From positions 124,001 to 188,000 of the forward strand of contig NZ_AXBF01000005.1 in NCBI RefSeq assembly GCF_000473205.1: 64,000 nt of DNA. The letters are read 5' to 3'. Source of the DNA: Pseudophaeobacter arcticus DSM 23566 (GTDB taxonomy: Bacteria; Pseudomonadota; Alphaproteobacteria; Rhodobacterales; Rhodobacteraceae). Below the pieces are notes generated by a model, which did no database searches, was not told the DNA's origin, and saw only the letters and a program-made list of their open reading frames with translations. Below are positions 33,596-41,938 of the stretch, one piece after another (position 1 is the stretch's first letter; each line of letters opens with the position of its first letter). Both the position numbers and the translations under genes were made by a program.

Positions 33596-34971
33596 GCGAC
33601 ACCGGAAACGCGGAACTCGAAAAGCGTCTTGCCGCCCTTGAGCAAGGCAAGGGCGCAGGTTCGCCCCCTGTCCCACGGCGCTCGCCGCTGCTCGCTTTGG
33701 TCGTCGTCCTCGTGATCGGCGCCGGTGGTGCCCTGCTTTATCTCCTCTCACAGCCCGACGAAGAGGAAGCCTTGCCGACGGCCACCCCGGACGTCTTCCA
33801 AAACGAGGGCGACGGCTTCGGCGCCATCGAAACCCTCCCCCCACCCGAACCCGAAGTCGTTCTGGTCGCACCAGACCCCGTGGAGCCCAATGCAGAACTT
33901 CTGGCCCAGCTCGCCGCCCTTCAAGCCCAGATCGAGGAATTGCGCAACGCGCCCGAACCGGTGGTCGAGGAAGATACCGCCGCCGCCGAAGCCATCGATG
34001 CGCTGACCGCGCAGATCGCGGCCCTGCAAGCCGCCTCGGAAACCGCGCAACAGCAGTTTCGCGATGAACTCACGGCACGCGATCGCGAGTTGGAGCAACT
34101 CCGCATGGACCTCGAACTTGCGCAACTCGAAGCCAATCGCCCTACCCCCGCGCCTTTAGGCCCATCTGAAGACGAGTTGCGGGCGCGGGAAGAAGAACGG
34201 CTGCGCCGCGAGGAAGAAGCACGACGGCTCGCGGAACTTGAACGCCGCGCTGCTGAGGAGCGCGCGTTTCAGGAGCGCCGCATCACCTCGCCCACCATCG
34301 CCTTTGGCGGCACCTCAGGCGCAAATGAAACTGCTTTGACCGAACGGACTTTTGGGGAAGTGACGGATTTTGTGCTGAATGGTGCGCTGCCCACGTCGGT
34401 GACGCAAGCTGAGGTCATCGCCAACCCCTCCAACACGATCATCCAGGGCACGATGATCCAGGCCGTCATGGAAACCGCCCTCGACAGCTCACTGCCCGGC
34501 CAGACCCGTGCCGTGGTGTCCGAGGATGTCTACAGCGTCGATGGCGCGCGCCTATTGATCCCCCGCGGATCCCGTCTCGTCGGGCGCTACCGCGCTGGCG
34601 TCGATATCGCGCAGCGCCGCGTCACGATCGCCTGGGACCGGATCATCCTGCCCGACAACCAGACCGTCCAGATCAGCTCCTTCGGGGGCGATGAACTGGG
34701 CCGTTCTGGCGTCACCGGTTTCGTGGACACACGCTTCGCCGAGCGTTTCGGGTCGGCCGCCTTGATCTCGCTGATTTCCGCGGCACCAAGTGCCGCCGCC
34801 TCCGAGGTCCAGGATGAGACTGCCGCCGACGTTCTCGAAGACGTTGGCGATGATCTGACAGATGCCACGGACAGCGTCATAGGCGATTACCTCTCCATCG
34901 GCCCCGTCATCTATGTCGACCAGGGCGCCCGCGTCACGGTCATGGTCGACCGCGATCTGGAGATATTCTGA
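33592..34971 (+). CDS. virB10: VirB10-like channel protein
   Basis: This 459-residue protein spans the envelope: a cytoplasmic N terminus, one inner-membrane helix (LLALVVVLVIGAGGALLYLL, about residues 29-48), a Pro- and Glu-rich region, a long coiled coil (about residues 105-235, with many EEERLRREEEARR repeats) and the C-terminal VirB10 beta barrel (LIPRGSRLVGRY, IAWDRIILPD and GSAALISLIS, a likely antenna region). It couples ATP energy to opening of the outer-membrane pore. The ATG at 33592 overlaps the virB9 stop. Confidence 0.92.
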   Translation: MSDTGNAELEKRLAALEQGKGAGSPPVPRRSPLLALVVVLVIGAGGALLYLLSQPDEEEALPTATPDVFQNEGDGFGAIETLPPPEPEVVLVAPDPVEPNAELLAQLAALQAQIEELRNAPEPVVEEDTAAAEAIDALTAQIAALQAASETAQQQFRDELTARDRELEQLRMDLELAQLEANRPTPAPLGPSEDELRAREEERLRREEEARRLAELERRAAEERAFQERRITSPTIAFGGTSGANETALTERTFGEVTDFVLNGALPTSVTQAEVIANPSNTIIQGTMIQAVMETALDSSLPGQTRAVVSEDVYSVDGARLLIPRGSRLVGRYRAGVDIAQRRVTIAWDRIILPDNQTVQISSFGGDELGRSGVTGFVDTRFAERFGSAALISLISAAPSAAASEVQDETAADVLEDVGDDLTDATDSVIGDYLSIGPVIYVDQGARVTVMVDRDLEIF

Positions 34972-34975
34972 GCCC

Positions 34976-35962
34976 ATGTCGCTGAGCTATCTCGAAACCT
35001 CCCTCGACCGGATCGACGCCGCCGCCCGCGACGATGTCATCGAGATCTGCATCAACCCTGATGGCACCTGCTGGGGCGAATTCCAGGGCGATCACTTCAT
35101 GCGCGCGCTGGACCAGAGGCTTACGGGCGTTCAGGTCAGGGACCTCGGCAACCAGATCGCCTCCTCTGCCAATACCACGATGAGCAAGGACCGCCCCATC
35201 GTCTCGGTATCGATCACCTACAAGGGTCGCCCGATCCGCGCACAGGTCATCACCCCGCCCGCCGTGCTCTCGGCCATGTCGATCAGCTTGCGGTTCTTCT
35301 CGAGCCTGCCGCTCGAGGGCATTGCACTCGACTTTCTCTATGGCAAAGAGCGCAAGCTCGAAGACCTGCGCGTGGAAAAGAAGCGCGCCTTGCGCGCCGT
35401 GGTGGCTGCCGGATTGATCGATGATGCGCTTGCCTTCTGCGTCGAGAACAAACTCAACATGATTGTCTCGGGCGGCACCTCCACCGGCAAAACCGTAGCC
35501 GCGCGCAAGATCCTCTCTCACGTACCGGCCGAAGAACGCATCGTCACCATAGAGGAAGCGGCTGAGCTTCTGCCGACCCAGCCAAATGCCGTGACCCTCA
35601 TCGCCAATCGCGACGCAGAATTCCAGACCGCCGATGTGCTTCTCACCGCCACGCTGCGCATGCGCCCCGACCGGATCATCCTGGGCGAGGTGCGCGGCAA
35701 GGAGGCCATGACCTTTCTGGAAGCCATCAACACCGGCCATGGAGGCTCGATGACCACGCTGCATGCCGAAACCCCGCAATTGGCCGTGCAGCGGCTCGCG
35801 ATCGCGGCGCTGAAGACCGAAATCCCGATGACCTATGCCGACATGATCCAGTACATCGAGAACTCCATCGACGTGATCATCCAGGCCGGCCGCCATGACG
35901 GCAAACGCGGCATCACAGAATTCTACCTCCCCGGCGCAACTGAGATTGGAATTTCCCAATGA
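34976..35962 (+). CDS. virB11: VirB11 secretion ATPase
   Basis: This 328-residue hexameric ATPase of the VirB11 family has Walker A GGTSTGKTV, the Asp/Glu box VTIEEAAEL, Walker B RIILGEVRGKE and the His box GHGGSMTTLHAE. It supports pilus assembly and DNA transfer. It lies 4 bases after virB10 and its stop overlaps the start of the next small gene (ATGA). The ATG was chosen for its position; upstream codons belong to virB10. Confidence 0.95.
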   Translation: MSLSYLETSLDRIDAAARDDVIEICINPDGTCWGEFQGDHFMRALDQRLTGVQVRDLGNQIASSANTTMSKDRPIVSVSITYKGRPIRAQVITPPAVLSAMSISLRFFSSLPLEGIALDFLYGKERKLEDLRVEKKRALRAVVAAGLIDDALAFCVENKLNMIVSGGTSTGKTVAARKILSHVPAEERIVTIEEAAELLPTQPNAVTLIANRDAEFQTADVLLTATLRMRPDRIILGEVRGKEAMTFLEAINTGHGGSMTTLHAETPQLAVQRLAIAALKTEIPMTYADMIQYIENSIDVIIQAGRHDGKRGITEFYLPGATEIGISQ

Positions 35963-36153
35963 AGACATTTGAATACGATATTCTGTCCTTTCCCATGACC
36001 CGCAAAGCCAGCCTTGCCGACATGCAGGCCAGCCTGAATGCCAAAGGTGCGAAAGGCTGGGAGGTGGTGTCGATCAGCTCCTCGGAATTCGCCAATGTGG
36101 GACACACGGTCTTCCTGAAGCGTGAAACCACAGCCACCGGATCCACGGCATGA
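35959..36153 (+). CDS. Small DUF4177-like protein in the transfer operon
   Basis: This 64-residue protein has the pattern of DUF4177-like proteins, which often begin MKxFEY and contain GAKGWEVVS. It overlaps the virB11 stop and the next gene by 4 bases each, so all three are translated together. The task of such proteins in secretion operons is unknown; it is cytoplasmic by sequence. Confidence 0.75.
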   Translation: MKTFEYDILSFPMTRKASLADMQASLNAKGAKGWEVVSISSSEFANVGHTVFLKRETTATGSTA

Positions 36154-36563
36154 GGCAGGCGAGCTGTACCCTCGTACTGACTGCGCTGGTCCTGGGCCTG
36201 ACGTCGGCACCCGGCTTCGCTGAGCGCAATCTCGTGCCGACCCTCGAGCGCAGTTTCGACGTCTGTCCAGACCGGCCCGCTGAACCCGTGTGGATGCAGG
36301 AGATCCCCCTGCGCCAATCTTATCAGCGAGTTCTGGTTCAGGACATCTACCGCGCCCAGAACCTCGAGCGGATTGTCGAGACCGTCAGCTGCGCCTGCGA
36401 AATCCGGTTCCCGTCCTGGGACGCTGCCGAAGCGGTGTTTCGGGAGAGCTACGCGAGCGACGAACGATGGGAAATGCTCGAAGCCTCCGACGCCTACAAC
36501 CGCCGCGCCAACGCCGCCCGAACTGCCGCCAAGGCCATCTGCGACGCCGCAGGTAATTGGTAA
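36150..36563 (+). CDS. Secreted accessory protein of the transfer operon
   Basis: This 137-residue exported protein has a signal peptide (cleavage near GFA-ERN) and a helical mature part with three cysteines (FDVCPDR and VSCACEI) and many aromatic and charged residues. It belongs to no family I know. It is coupled to both neighbours and comes between virB11 and virB6, where many conjugation operons have an entry-exclusion or surface gene. That role is possible but not shown. Confidence 0.7.
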   Translation: MRQASCTLVLTALVLGLTSAPGFAERNLVPTLERSFDVCPDRPAEPVWMQEIPLRQSYQRVLVQDIYRAQNLERIVETVSCACEIRFPSWDAAEAVFRESYASDERWEMLEASDAYNRRANAARTAAKAICDAAGNW

Positions 36564-36575
36564 GGCAGCCCCGCG

Positions 36576-37652
36576 ATGAGTGTCGTCACCTACTTCGTTG
36601 AAACCTCCCAGGGCTATCTCGACACCGCCGCAGAAACCCAGTTCGGATCGGTTGCGGCAACGGTTGGCACGCTTCTGGTGCTGGGAACAACGCTGGTGGT
36701 GGTTCTCGTTTTCCTGAACATGGTCTACCAGTACAAGGCGATGGACGGACGCACGGCATTCTGGCTCGCGGTCAAGATCGGGCTCATCGGGATATTTGCA
36801 ACCAACTGGGTGCAGTTCAACGCCCTCTCCTCCGCCATCCTGGCCGGGATCGACAGCATTGCGGGTGCGCTGGTTGCTTCCGTTGGTGGTGGAACTCCCG
36901 GCCCTTCTGGCACTTTCGCAGAAGAGTTTGACCGGCTAATCGCGGAACTAGGGGACTATCTCAACGCCGCTGGGTCCGAGCTGAACTGGATGGCAGGGGC
37001 CATGCTCGACATTGTCGGGGTCCTCTTGCTCTCGATCCTCGGCGGGCTGGCCGCCTTCATCCTCGTGGCATCCCGCCTGATGATCGCACTTCTGATCGGG
37101 ATCGCACCGGTGATGATTTTCCTGACCCTCTTCGAGGTCACCAAGGACTATTTCGCGCGCTGGCTGTCGGCGCTGGTCTCCTTCGCGCTCTACCCCATAG
37201 TCGTGGCCGGTGTGTTCGCGACAATCACGGGTGTCTCCTCTGCCCTCATCGGCGAACTCGGCGACCCGGAGGGAGCCTCAAACATCGGCGCGCTCATTCC
37301 CTTCTTCATGATGGTGCTCATGGCCAAGGGCTTCATCATTGCCACGCCCTTCATCGTCCGCGCGATCTCCGGAAACATTATGATGCCCGCCCTCTCCGGT
37401 GGTCTCGGCGGCGGCTACAGCTTTGCCCGCGCCGCCATGGGAAGCCAGCAGGCCTACAATCGCTACCTGATCGGAGGCGCAAGTGGCGCAGAATACGCAG
37501 CCCTCAGGGCGCGGCAGTTCTTCGGCGTGCAGCAGATGCCCGTGAGGCAGGGCATGGGGCAGACGGGTTCCGCAGGAGGCGCAGGATCCGCAGACTCGGG
37601 GTCAAAAATGCTGGCGCAGCTGGCGAGACTGGGTCGACTTGGCCGACGGTGA
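36576..37652 (+). CDS. virB6: VirB6-like polytopic membrane protein
   Basis: This 358-residue inner-membrane protein has six or more helices and the VirB6/TrbL features, including FLNMVYQYKAMDGRTAFWL near the start and the KDYFARWLSALVSFALYPIV segment. The Ala- and Gly-rich tail is cytoplasmic or periplasmic. It guides the substrate through the inner membrane. It lies 12 bases after the previous gene and ends the transfer operon; an inverted repeat follows. Confidence 0.9.
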   Translation: MSVVTYFVETSQGYLDTAAETQFGSVAATVGTLLVLGTTLVVVLVFLNMVYQYKAMDGRTAFWLAVKIGLIGIFATNWVQFNALSSAILAGIDSIAGALVASVGGGTPGPSGTFAEEFDRLIAELGDYLNAAGSELNWMAGAMLDIVGVLLLSILGGLAAFILVASRLMIALLIGIAPVMIFLTLFEVTKDYFARWLSALVSFALYPIVVAGVFATITGVSSALIGELGDPEGASNIGALIPFFMMVLMAKGFIIATPFIVRAISGNIMMPALSGGLGGGYSFARAAMGSQQAYNRYLIGGASGAEYAALRARQFFGVQQMPVRQGMGQTGSAGGAGSADSGSKMLAQLARLGRLGRR

Positions 37653-37662
37653 CGGCCCGTAG

Positions 37663-37694
37663 CGGACCTTCACATATCGAGTCGCGAAGGTCCG
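37663..37694 (+). terminator. Hairpin after virB6
   Basis: CGGACCTTC (37663-37671) and GAAGGTCCG (37686-37694) form a 9-base-pair stem with a 14-base loop, 10 bases after the virB6 stop. It separates convergent operons and may end the VirB transcript. Confidence 0.5.
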
Positions 37695-37725
37695 GTTCCG
37701 GGGTGTTACTAACATGAAGGAGTGC

Positions 37726-37743
37726 GCAACGGAAAGCCGTTGC
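37726..37743 (-). terminator. Hairpin at the end of the mercury operon
   Basis: GCAACGG (37726-37732) and CCGTTGC (37737-37743) form a 7-base-pair stem with a 4-base loop, just past the stop of the leftward flavoprotein gene. It is a plausible terminator of the mer operon. Confidence 0.5.
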
Positions 37744-37747
37744 ACCA

Positions 37748-39094
37748 TCAGAACATTGACCCCAAGTCAGAAGCCCCTGTCGGGTAAGCGGCAGGCATCG
37801 CTTTCACCTGCGCCGCCGTCAGCCCCAGCTTGATCGCCAGCGAGAAGACGTTGATCAGCTCGGCATACTCCGGGCCGAACATGTGGGCTCCGAGGATCTT
37901 GCCATCCTTGCCGGTGATAATCTTCGCACCGGCATGTGTTTCACCGATGCGCTTCTGCGAGAACCAGCCCGAGGTGTCGGTGAAGCTCACCTCCACATCA
38001 CCCACCTCTCGCGCCTCTTCCTCGAGCAACCCGACCCGCGCCAGCTCGGGTATGGTGAACACCACGCTCGGCACTCCAGTGTAGTCGGGTTCAGTCCGCT
38101 TGCCCTTCAGCATGTTGGAGGCGGCGATCTTACCTTCGAACACAGCTACCGGGGTCAGCGGCTTTCCTGGCGAGGCGGCAGCGTCTCCGGCCGCATAGAT
38201 GCGTGGGTTCGACGGAGATTGCAGCCAAGGCATGACCTTCACGCCACCGTGCTCGGTTTCGATATCGGCAGCCGCAAGGTCAAGATGGTCGATGGCAGGC
38301 ACCCTACCTGCACCGTGAACGACGAGATCGGCTTCGATGGAATGGCTCTGACCGGCCCTGCGGTAGAGCACCCGGCGCGCCCCATTCGCGTCCTCGATCC
38401 GTTCCATTTCGGCCTCGGCCGCGATCTTAATCCCGGCTTCGCGGCTCCGTTCGAGCAACATCTTTACGAGTTCGGGGTCAAACATCTTCAACTGGCGTGC
38501 GCCGCGGTCGAGGATTGTCACCTCAGCTCCCGCCAGCGCGGCGATATGGGCGAATTCGAAGGAGATGTAGCCGCCACCGACAAAGGCGATCCGGCGCGGC
38601 AGTTCGGCGAGGTTCAGGAAATCGGTGCTGTCGATCAGTCGCTCGGCACCGGGAAATTTCAGCGGCCTCGGCTTTGCGCCCGTAGCAATCAGTGCGCGGC
38701 GAAAGGCGATCTCGCCGTAGCCGTCGATCTCGATCCGGTCCTCGGCGGTGAAGCGCGCGCGGCCATGTAGCGTTTTCACCCCGGCCTCTGTCAGCGCACT
38801 TTCCATGCTCTCGGGCACCGGGTCGGTGAAGCTCTCCTTGTGCTTCATCAGCGTGGGCCAATCGATCCTGGTCTCTCCTGCGACGCCCTTGCCTTCGAGC
38901 AGCCGCACGGCCTCCACCGCCTCGGCGCCGGCGCGCAGCATCTTCTTCGGGTCGCAGCCCCGGAGTGCGCAGGTGCCGCCATAAGGCAGCTCGTCGACGA
39001 TGGCGACGGACCAACCCGCCTGGCTGCATTTTTTCGCGGCGTTGATCCCGGCCATGCCGGCGCCGATGACGATCAGGTCGAGTGTCTCGGTCAT
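37748..39094 (-). CDS. FAD-dependent pyridine nucleotide-disulfide oxidoreductase, MerA/Gor-like
   Basis: This 448-residue flavoenzyme has an N-terminal FAD fold (IGAGMAGINAAKK), the redox pair C42 and C47 in GGTCALRGC, a second nucleotide fold (VGGGYISFEFAH) and a dimerisation domain. It differs from glutathione reductase and MerA: the C-terminal His-Glu dyad of the HPTxxE motif is replaced (AAYPTGASD) and there is no vicinal cysteine pair at the end. It is the last gene of the mer operon. It may reduce a thiol linked to mercury detoxification; its substrate is unknown. Confidence 0.85.
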   Translation of the reverse strand: MTETLDLIVIGAGMAGINAAKKCSQAGWSVAIVDELPYGGTCALRGCDPKKMLRAGAEAVEAVRLLEGKGVAGETRIDWPTLMKHKESFTDPVPESMESALTEAGVKTLHGRARFTAEDRIEIDGYGEIAFRRALIATGAKPRPLKFPGAERLIDSTDFLNLAELPRRIAFVGGGYISFEFAHIAALAGAEVTILDRGARQLKMFDPELVKMLLERSREAGIKIAAEAEMERIEDANGARRVLYRRAGQSHSIEADLVVHGAGRVPAIDHLDLAAADIETEHGGVKVMPWLQSPSNPRIYAAGDAAASPGKPLTPVAVFEGKIAASNMLKGKRTEPDYTGVPSVVFTIPELARVGLLEEEAREVGDVEVSFTDTSGWFSQKRIGETHAGAKIITGKDGKILGAHMFGPEYAELINVFSLAIKLGLTAAQVKAMPAAYPTGASDLGSMF

Positions 39095-39139
39095 ATGTGC
39101 TCCTCGTTCATGCTTGTCAGTCTGGGGCCGCTTACGCGT

Positions 39140-39502
39140 TCAACGATAGCGACCCATCAATCGTTCACTCAGCCCCCAGATCGCCATAGTGCCTCCACCC
39201 GTCGCAATGCCGAGCCAACGCCAGCCGTCCTCTCCGAGCGGCACCAGCCCCGTGCCATGGCCCAGCACAGGAAGCGTCATCGCCAGCAGGAAGGGCCCGG
39301 TGTAGCGGCAATGGACCCGGCCACAGCGCCGGGCATTGAACAGGCAGGCACTTCCCATCCACACCAATGCCAGCAACCAGATCCCCATCTTGGGTCCATC
39401 GGGCAGTGGAATCGCCAGCACCATGGCACCTATCGGCAACCACCAGGCAAGAGCGGCGCCGAGAGTCGAACCGAGGAGGTCGCGCTTCGATTTTCCGCTC
39501 AT
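39140..39502 (-). CDS. Small membrane protein of the mer operon
   Basis: This 120-residue protein has four hydrophobic segments and a conserved-looking loop NARRCGRVHCRYTGP between them. The ATG at 39502 lies 4 bases after the merA stop. Proteins of this kind often accompany merA in alphaproteobacterial operons; its function is not known. The cysteine pair CGRVHC could bind Hg2+, which would fit an auxiliary transporter. The start was chosen over an upstream extension because that would run into merA. Confidence 0.72.
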   Translation of the reverse strand: MSGKSKRDLLGSTLGAALAWWLPIGAMVLAIPLPDGPKMGIWLLALVWMGSACLFNARRCGRVHCRYTGPFLLAMTLPVLGHGTGLVPLGEDGWRWLGIATGGGTMAIWGLSERLMGRYR

Positions 39503-39506
39503 GCCT

Positions 39507-40919
39507 TCACCCAGCGCAGCAACTGAGAGCGGCCACGTCCTTCTCGAAGGTCTGGGCCGCAAGCTTCAGCCCTTCCACTGTCGTGAGATAGGGCATGATG
39601 GTATCGCCCAACTCCTCGTAGGTGAGCCCGGCTTTCAGCGCCATCGCTGCGGTCTGGATGCTGTCTGCGCCCTCGGGGGCGAGGATCTGCGCCCCCAGCA
39701 GGCGTTTGCTGCCTGCCTCGGCCACCAGCTTGATCAGACCGCGCGTGTCGCGGGCGGCAAGCGCGCGGGGGACTGCGTCGAGCGGCAGGACCGAGGTGAG
39801 GACCTCGTGTCCAGCGGCGCGGGCCTGTGCCTCGCTCAGTCCCACGCCCGCCACCTGCGGATCGGAGAACACGACCCAGGGCATCGTGCTGTTGTCGTAG
39901 CTGCGTGCCTCTCCCGCCACCGCGTTCCGGGCGGCGAGCTTGGCGCCGTAGGCCGCCATATAGACGAACTGGTTGCGCCCTGTGACATCGCCAGCGGCCC
40001 AGACGTTCGAGTTGGTGGTGCGCATCTGCGCGTCCACCACGATGCCGCCGCGCGCGCCGGTCACGATCCCGGCCGCGCCGAGGTTCAAGCCATCACTGTT
40101 CGGCACCCGCCCGGTGGCAAGCACCAGTCGCTCGGCGATGAAGTTCTCACCCCCGTTACCGGTCAAACGTAGGCCGTCGCCGTCGCGCACCACGCTCTCG
40201 TAGCCGGCGACCCGCGCCAAGCGAATACCCTCGGAAGCGAGGTAGCCCTCCAGTGCTTCGGAAATCTCGGGTTCGGCCTCGGGCAGCACACCGCGGCGGC
40301 TGACCAGCGTCACCGCGACACCGGCACGGGCGAAGAGCTGCGCAAACTCCACGCCGATATAGCCCGCACCGAGGACCAGCATTGAGGCGGGTAGAACGGT
40401 GAGTTCCAGCGCCGACGTGCTGTCGAGGGCGCCGATATCCTGAATGCCGGGGATCGCGGGCGCGTGGGGACGCGATCCGGTGGCGATAACGATCTTCGCT
40501 GCCGGGAACGCCGCGTCGTCTACGGTAAGACTGCCTTTGCCGTCGAACCGGGCGCGACCTTCGATGTAGTCCACGTTCTCGTGCCGAGGCAGCACGTCGG
40601 CGTATTTTGCCGCGCGCAACTCCTCAACGAGCGCCTGCTTTTGCGCAACCGTCGCAGTCCAATCAGTCACGCTGGCTTCGGCACTGATGCCGTCAAACCG
40701 ATTGGCGGCGCGGGCGTGGTGAAGGCCCTCCACGGCGCGGATCAGGGCCTTGGAGGGCACGCAGCCCACGTTCACGCAGGTCCCGCCAATCGTCCCATCG
40801 CCGATCAGCGCGACTCGAGCCCCGGCTTCGGCGGCGGTAATGGCGGCCGAAAATCCGGCCGAACCAGCGCCGATCACAGCGAGATCGTAACCGCCCTTGG
40901 GAGTGCAGCAATCTTTCAT
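39507..40919 (-). CDS. merA: Mercuric reductase MerA
   Basis: This 470-residue enzyme reduces Hg2+ to volatile Hg0 with NADPH in the cytoplasm. It has FAD fold IGAGSAGFSAA, redox pair C48/C53 in GGTCVNVGCVPSK, second nucleotide fold LGAGYIGVEFAQ, GDVTGRNQFVY and the C-terminal vicinal pair C467-C468 in LSCCAG, needed to receive Hg2+. The usual N-terminal HMA domain is missing, leaving only the C4-C5 pair near the start (KDCCTP), so it is a short MerA. It is preceded by merT, merP and merF. Confidence 0.96.
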   Translation of the reverse strand: MKDCCTPKGGYDLAVIGAGSAGFSAAITAAEAGARVALIGDGTIGGTCVNVGCVPSKALIRAVEGLHHARAANRFDGISAEASVTDWTATVAQKQALVEELRAAKYADVLPRHENVDYIEGRARFDGKGSLTVDDAAFPAAKIVIATGSRPHAPAIPGIQDIGALDSTSALELTVLPASMLVLGAGYIGVEFAQLFARAGVAVTLVSRRGVLPEAEPEISEALEGYLASEGIRLARVAGYESVVRDGDGLRLTGNGGENFIAERLVLATGRVPNSDGLNLGAAGIVTGARGGIVVDAQMRTTNSNVWAAGDVTGRNQFVYMAAYGAKLAARNAVAGEARSYDNSTMPWVVFSDPQVAGVGLSEAQARAAGHEVLTSVLPLDAVPRALAARDTRGLIKLVAEAGSKRLLGAQILAPEGADSIQTAAMALKAGLTYEELGDTIMPYLTTVEGLKLAAQTFEKDVAALSCCAG

Positions 40920-40931
40920 ATCATTCTCTCT

Positions 40932-41159
40932 TCAATTCGTGCGTTGGCGCCGCCAGAGCGCAAAAATGGTGATGCCGATGAACACTGCCAGCGCCGGCAG
41001 GAGCACGAAGTCGAGCCAGCCCAGCATGGCCGAGAGCCCGACCGCGCCCAGCAGGACCACAAGGACCGGGGTGAAGCAGCACAGCGCCACCAGGACGGTG
41101 CCGATCAGCCCGTATTTCAGCATGCGGTCGTCCTTGGGGTTTGTCTCGCGCTCGCTCAC
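40932..41159 (-). CDS. merF: Mercury uptake membrane protein MerF
   Basis: This 75-residue inner-membrane protein has two helices and the vicinal cysteines of the family in LVALCCFTPVLVVLLGAVGL. It imports Hg2+ for MerA. The canonical second cysteine pair on the cytoplasmic side is not visible, and the end is RRQRTN. It overlaps the end of merP by 4 bases and is followed by merA after 12 bases. Confidence 0.85.
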   Translation of the reverse strand: MSERETNPKDDRMLKYGLIGTVLVALCCFTPVLVVLLGAVGLSAMLGWLDFVLLPALAVFIGITIFALWRRQRTN

Positions 41160-41452
41160 GAGACGTCTTCCTGGGCCACTGTTGCTCCATAGCCCACTCC
41201 GGTGACGGCGGCGATCAGCTGGTCCGGGCCGGTGGCGAGATCGTCATAGTGCAGGACGTAAACGCCATCCTCGGCCTCGCCCTCGAGGAATTCCGCGATC
41301 TCCACAGTCTCCACGCGCTTGAGCGCAGTGGCGACGATATAGCTGCACGAGGGGCAGGTCAGACCAGTGACGTGCAGGCGGGTCTCGGCTTCGGCTGCAA
41401 AGATCGCGGTCGGCGAGATCCAGAGGATGGCAGCGAGTAACACTTGTCTCAT
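41156..41452 (-). CDS. merP: Periplasmic mercury-binding protein MerP-like
   Basis: This 98-residue protein has a signal peptide (LLAAILWISPTAIFA) and a heavy-metal-associated fold with the site TGLTCPSCSYIV, where CPSC replaces the more usual CxxC sequence of MerP. It would scavenge Hg2+ in the periplasm and pass it to MerT or MerF. The ATG at 41452 is 14 bases after merT. The stop overlaps the merF start (ATGA). Confidence 0.88.
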   Translation of the reverse strand: MRQVLLAAILWISPTAIFAAEAETRLHVTGLTCPSCSYIVATALKRVETVEIAEFLEGEAEDGVYVLHYDDLATGPDQLIAAVTGVGYGATVAQEDVS

Positions 41453-41466
41453 GATGGGCTCCGATA

Positions 41467-41865
41467 TCAGAAGGTTAGGATGCGCGGCGCGACATAGGGA
41501 AAGACCAAGGCCAGCAGCACCACGGCCAGCGCACCCCAAAGCAGTCCGCGCATCAGGCCGCGATCCACCGGGCGCGCGCAGACCCCGGTGCCACAGTCCT
41601 CGGCAGACACAGGTCGGTAAGCCTTCCAGAATCCATAGCCGAGCGCCGCCAAGGCGAAGGAGAGGGTTATCCACTTGTAGGAGTAGAGCGCTGTAAGTTG
41701 GCCGATGAAGACCCCGGTGACGCCAAGGCTAACCAGGACCAGCGGCAGGATGCAGCAGGAGGTCATCGCCAGCGCCCCGAGCACCCCGGCGCCAGTGGCG
41801 GTCCATCCGGTCCTGTCGGGGCTGTCGCCCTCCCAACGTTCGGTATCGTTCGTCTCGATCGTCAT
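41467..41865 (-). CDS. merT: Mercuric ion transporter MerT
   Basis: This 132-residue inner-membrane protein has three helices, the membrane cysteine pair in AMTSCCILPLVLVSLG and a second pair in EDCGTGVC, as MerT proteins have. It imports Hg2+ from MerP. The ATG at 41865 follows caggg by 6-9 bases; a longer frame would reach into the divergent promoter. It is the first gene of the operon controlled by MerR. Confidence 0.92.
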   Translation of the reverse strand: MTIETNDTERWEGDSPDRTGWTATGAGVLGALAMTSCCILPLVLVSLGVTGVFIGQLTALYSYKWITLSFALAALGYGFWKAYRPVSAEDCGTGVCARPVDRGLMRGLLWGALAVVLLALVFPYVAPRILTF

Positions 41866-41896
41866 CGTGTCACCCTGTTGTCGTTCGATGACTGAC

Positions 41897-41927
41897 AAGA
41901 TAGGGTCTGTAGCAGCTACAGGATCAA
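41897..41927 (-). promoter_or_regulatory. MerR-controlled promoter and operator of the mer operon
   Basis: On the minus strand, -35 TTGATC (plus 41922-41927) and -10 TATCTT (plus 41897-41902) are separated by 19 bases. The spacer contains a perfect 7-base dyad around one base, CTGTAGC-T-GCTACAG (plus 41907-41921). The over-long spacer and the dyad are exactly the MerR-type layout. Confidence 0.85.
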
Positions 41928-41938
41928 GGAGAAATTTC

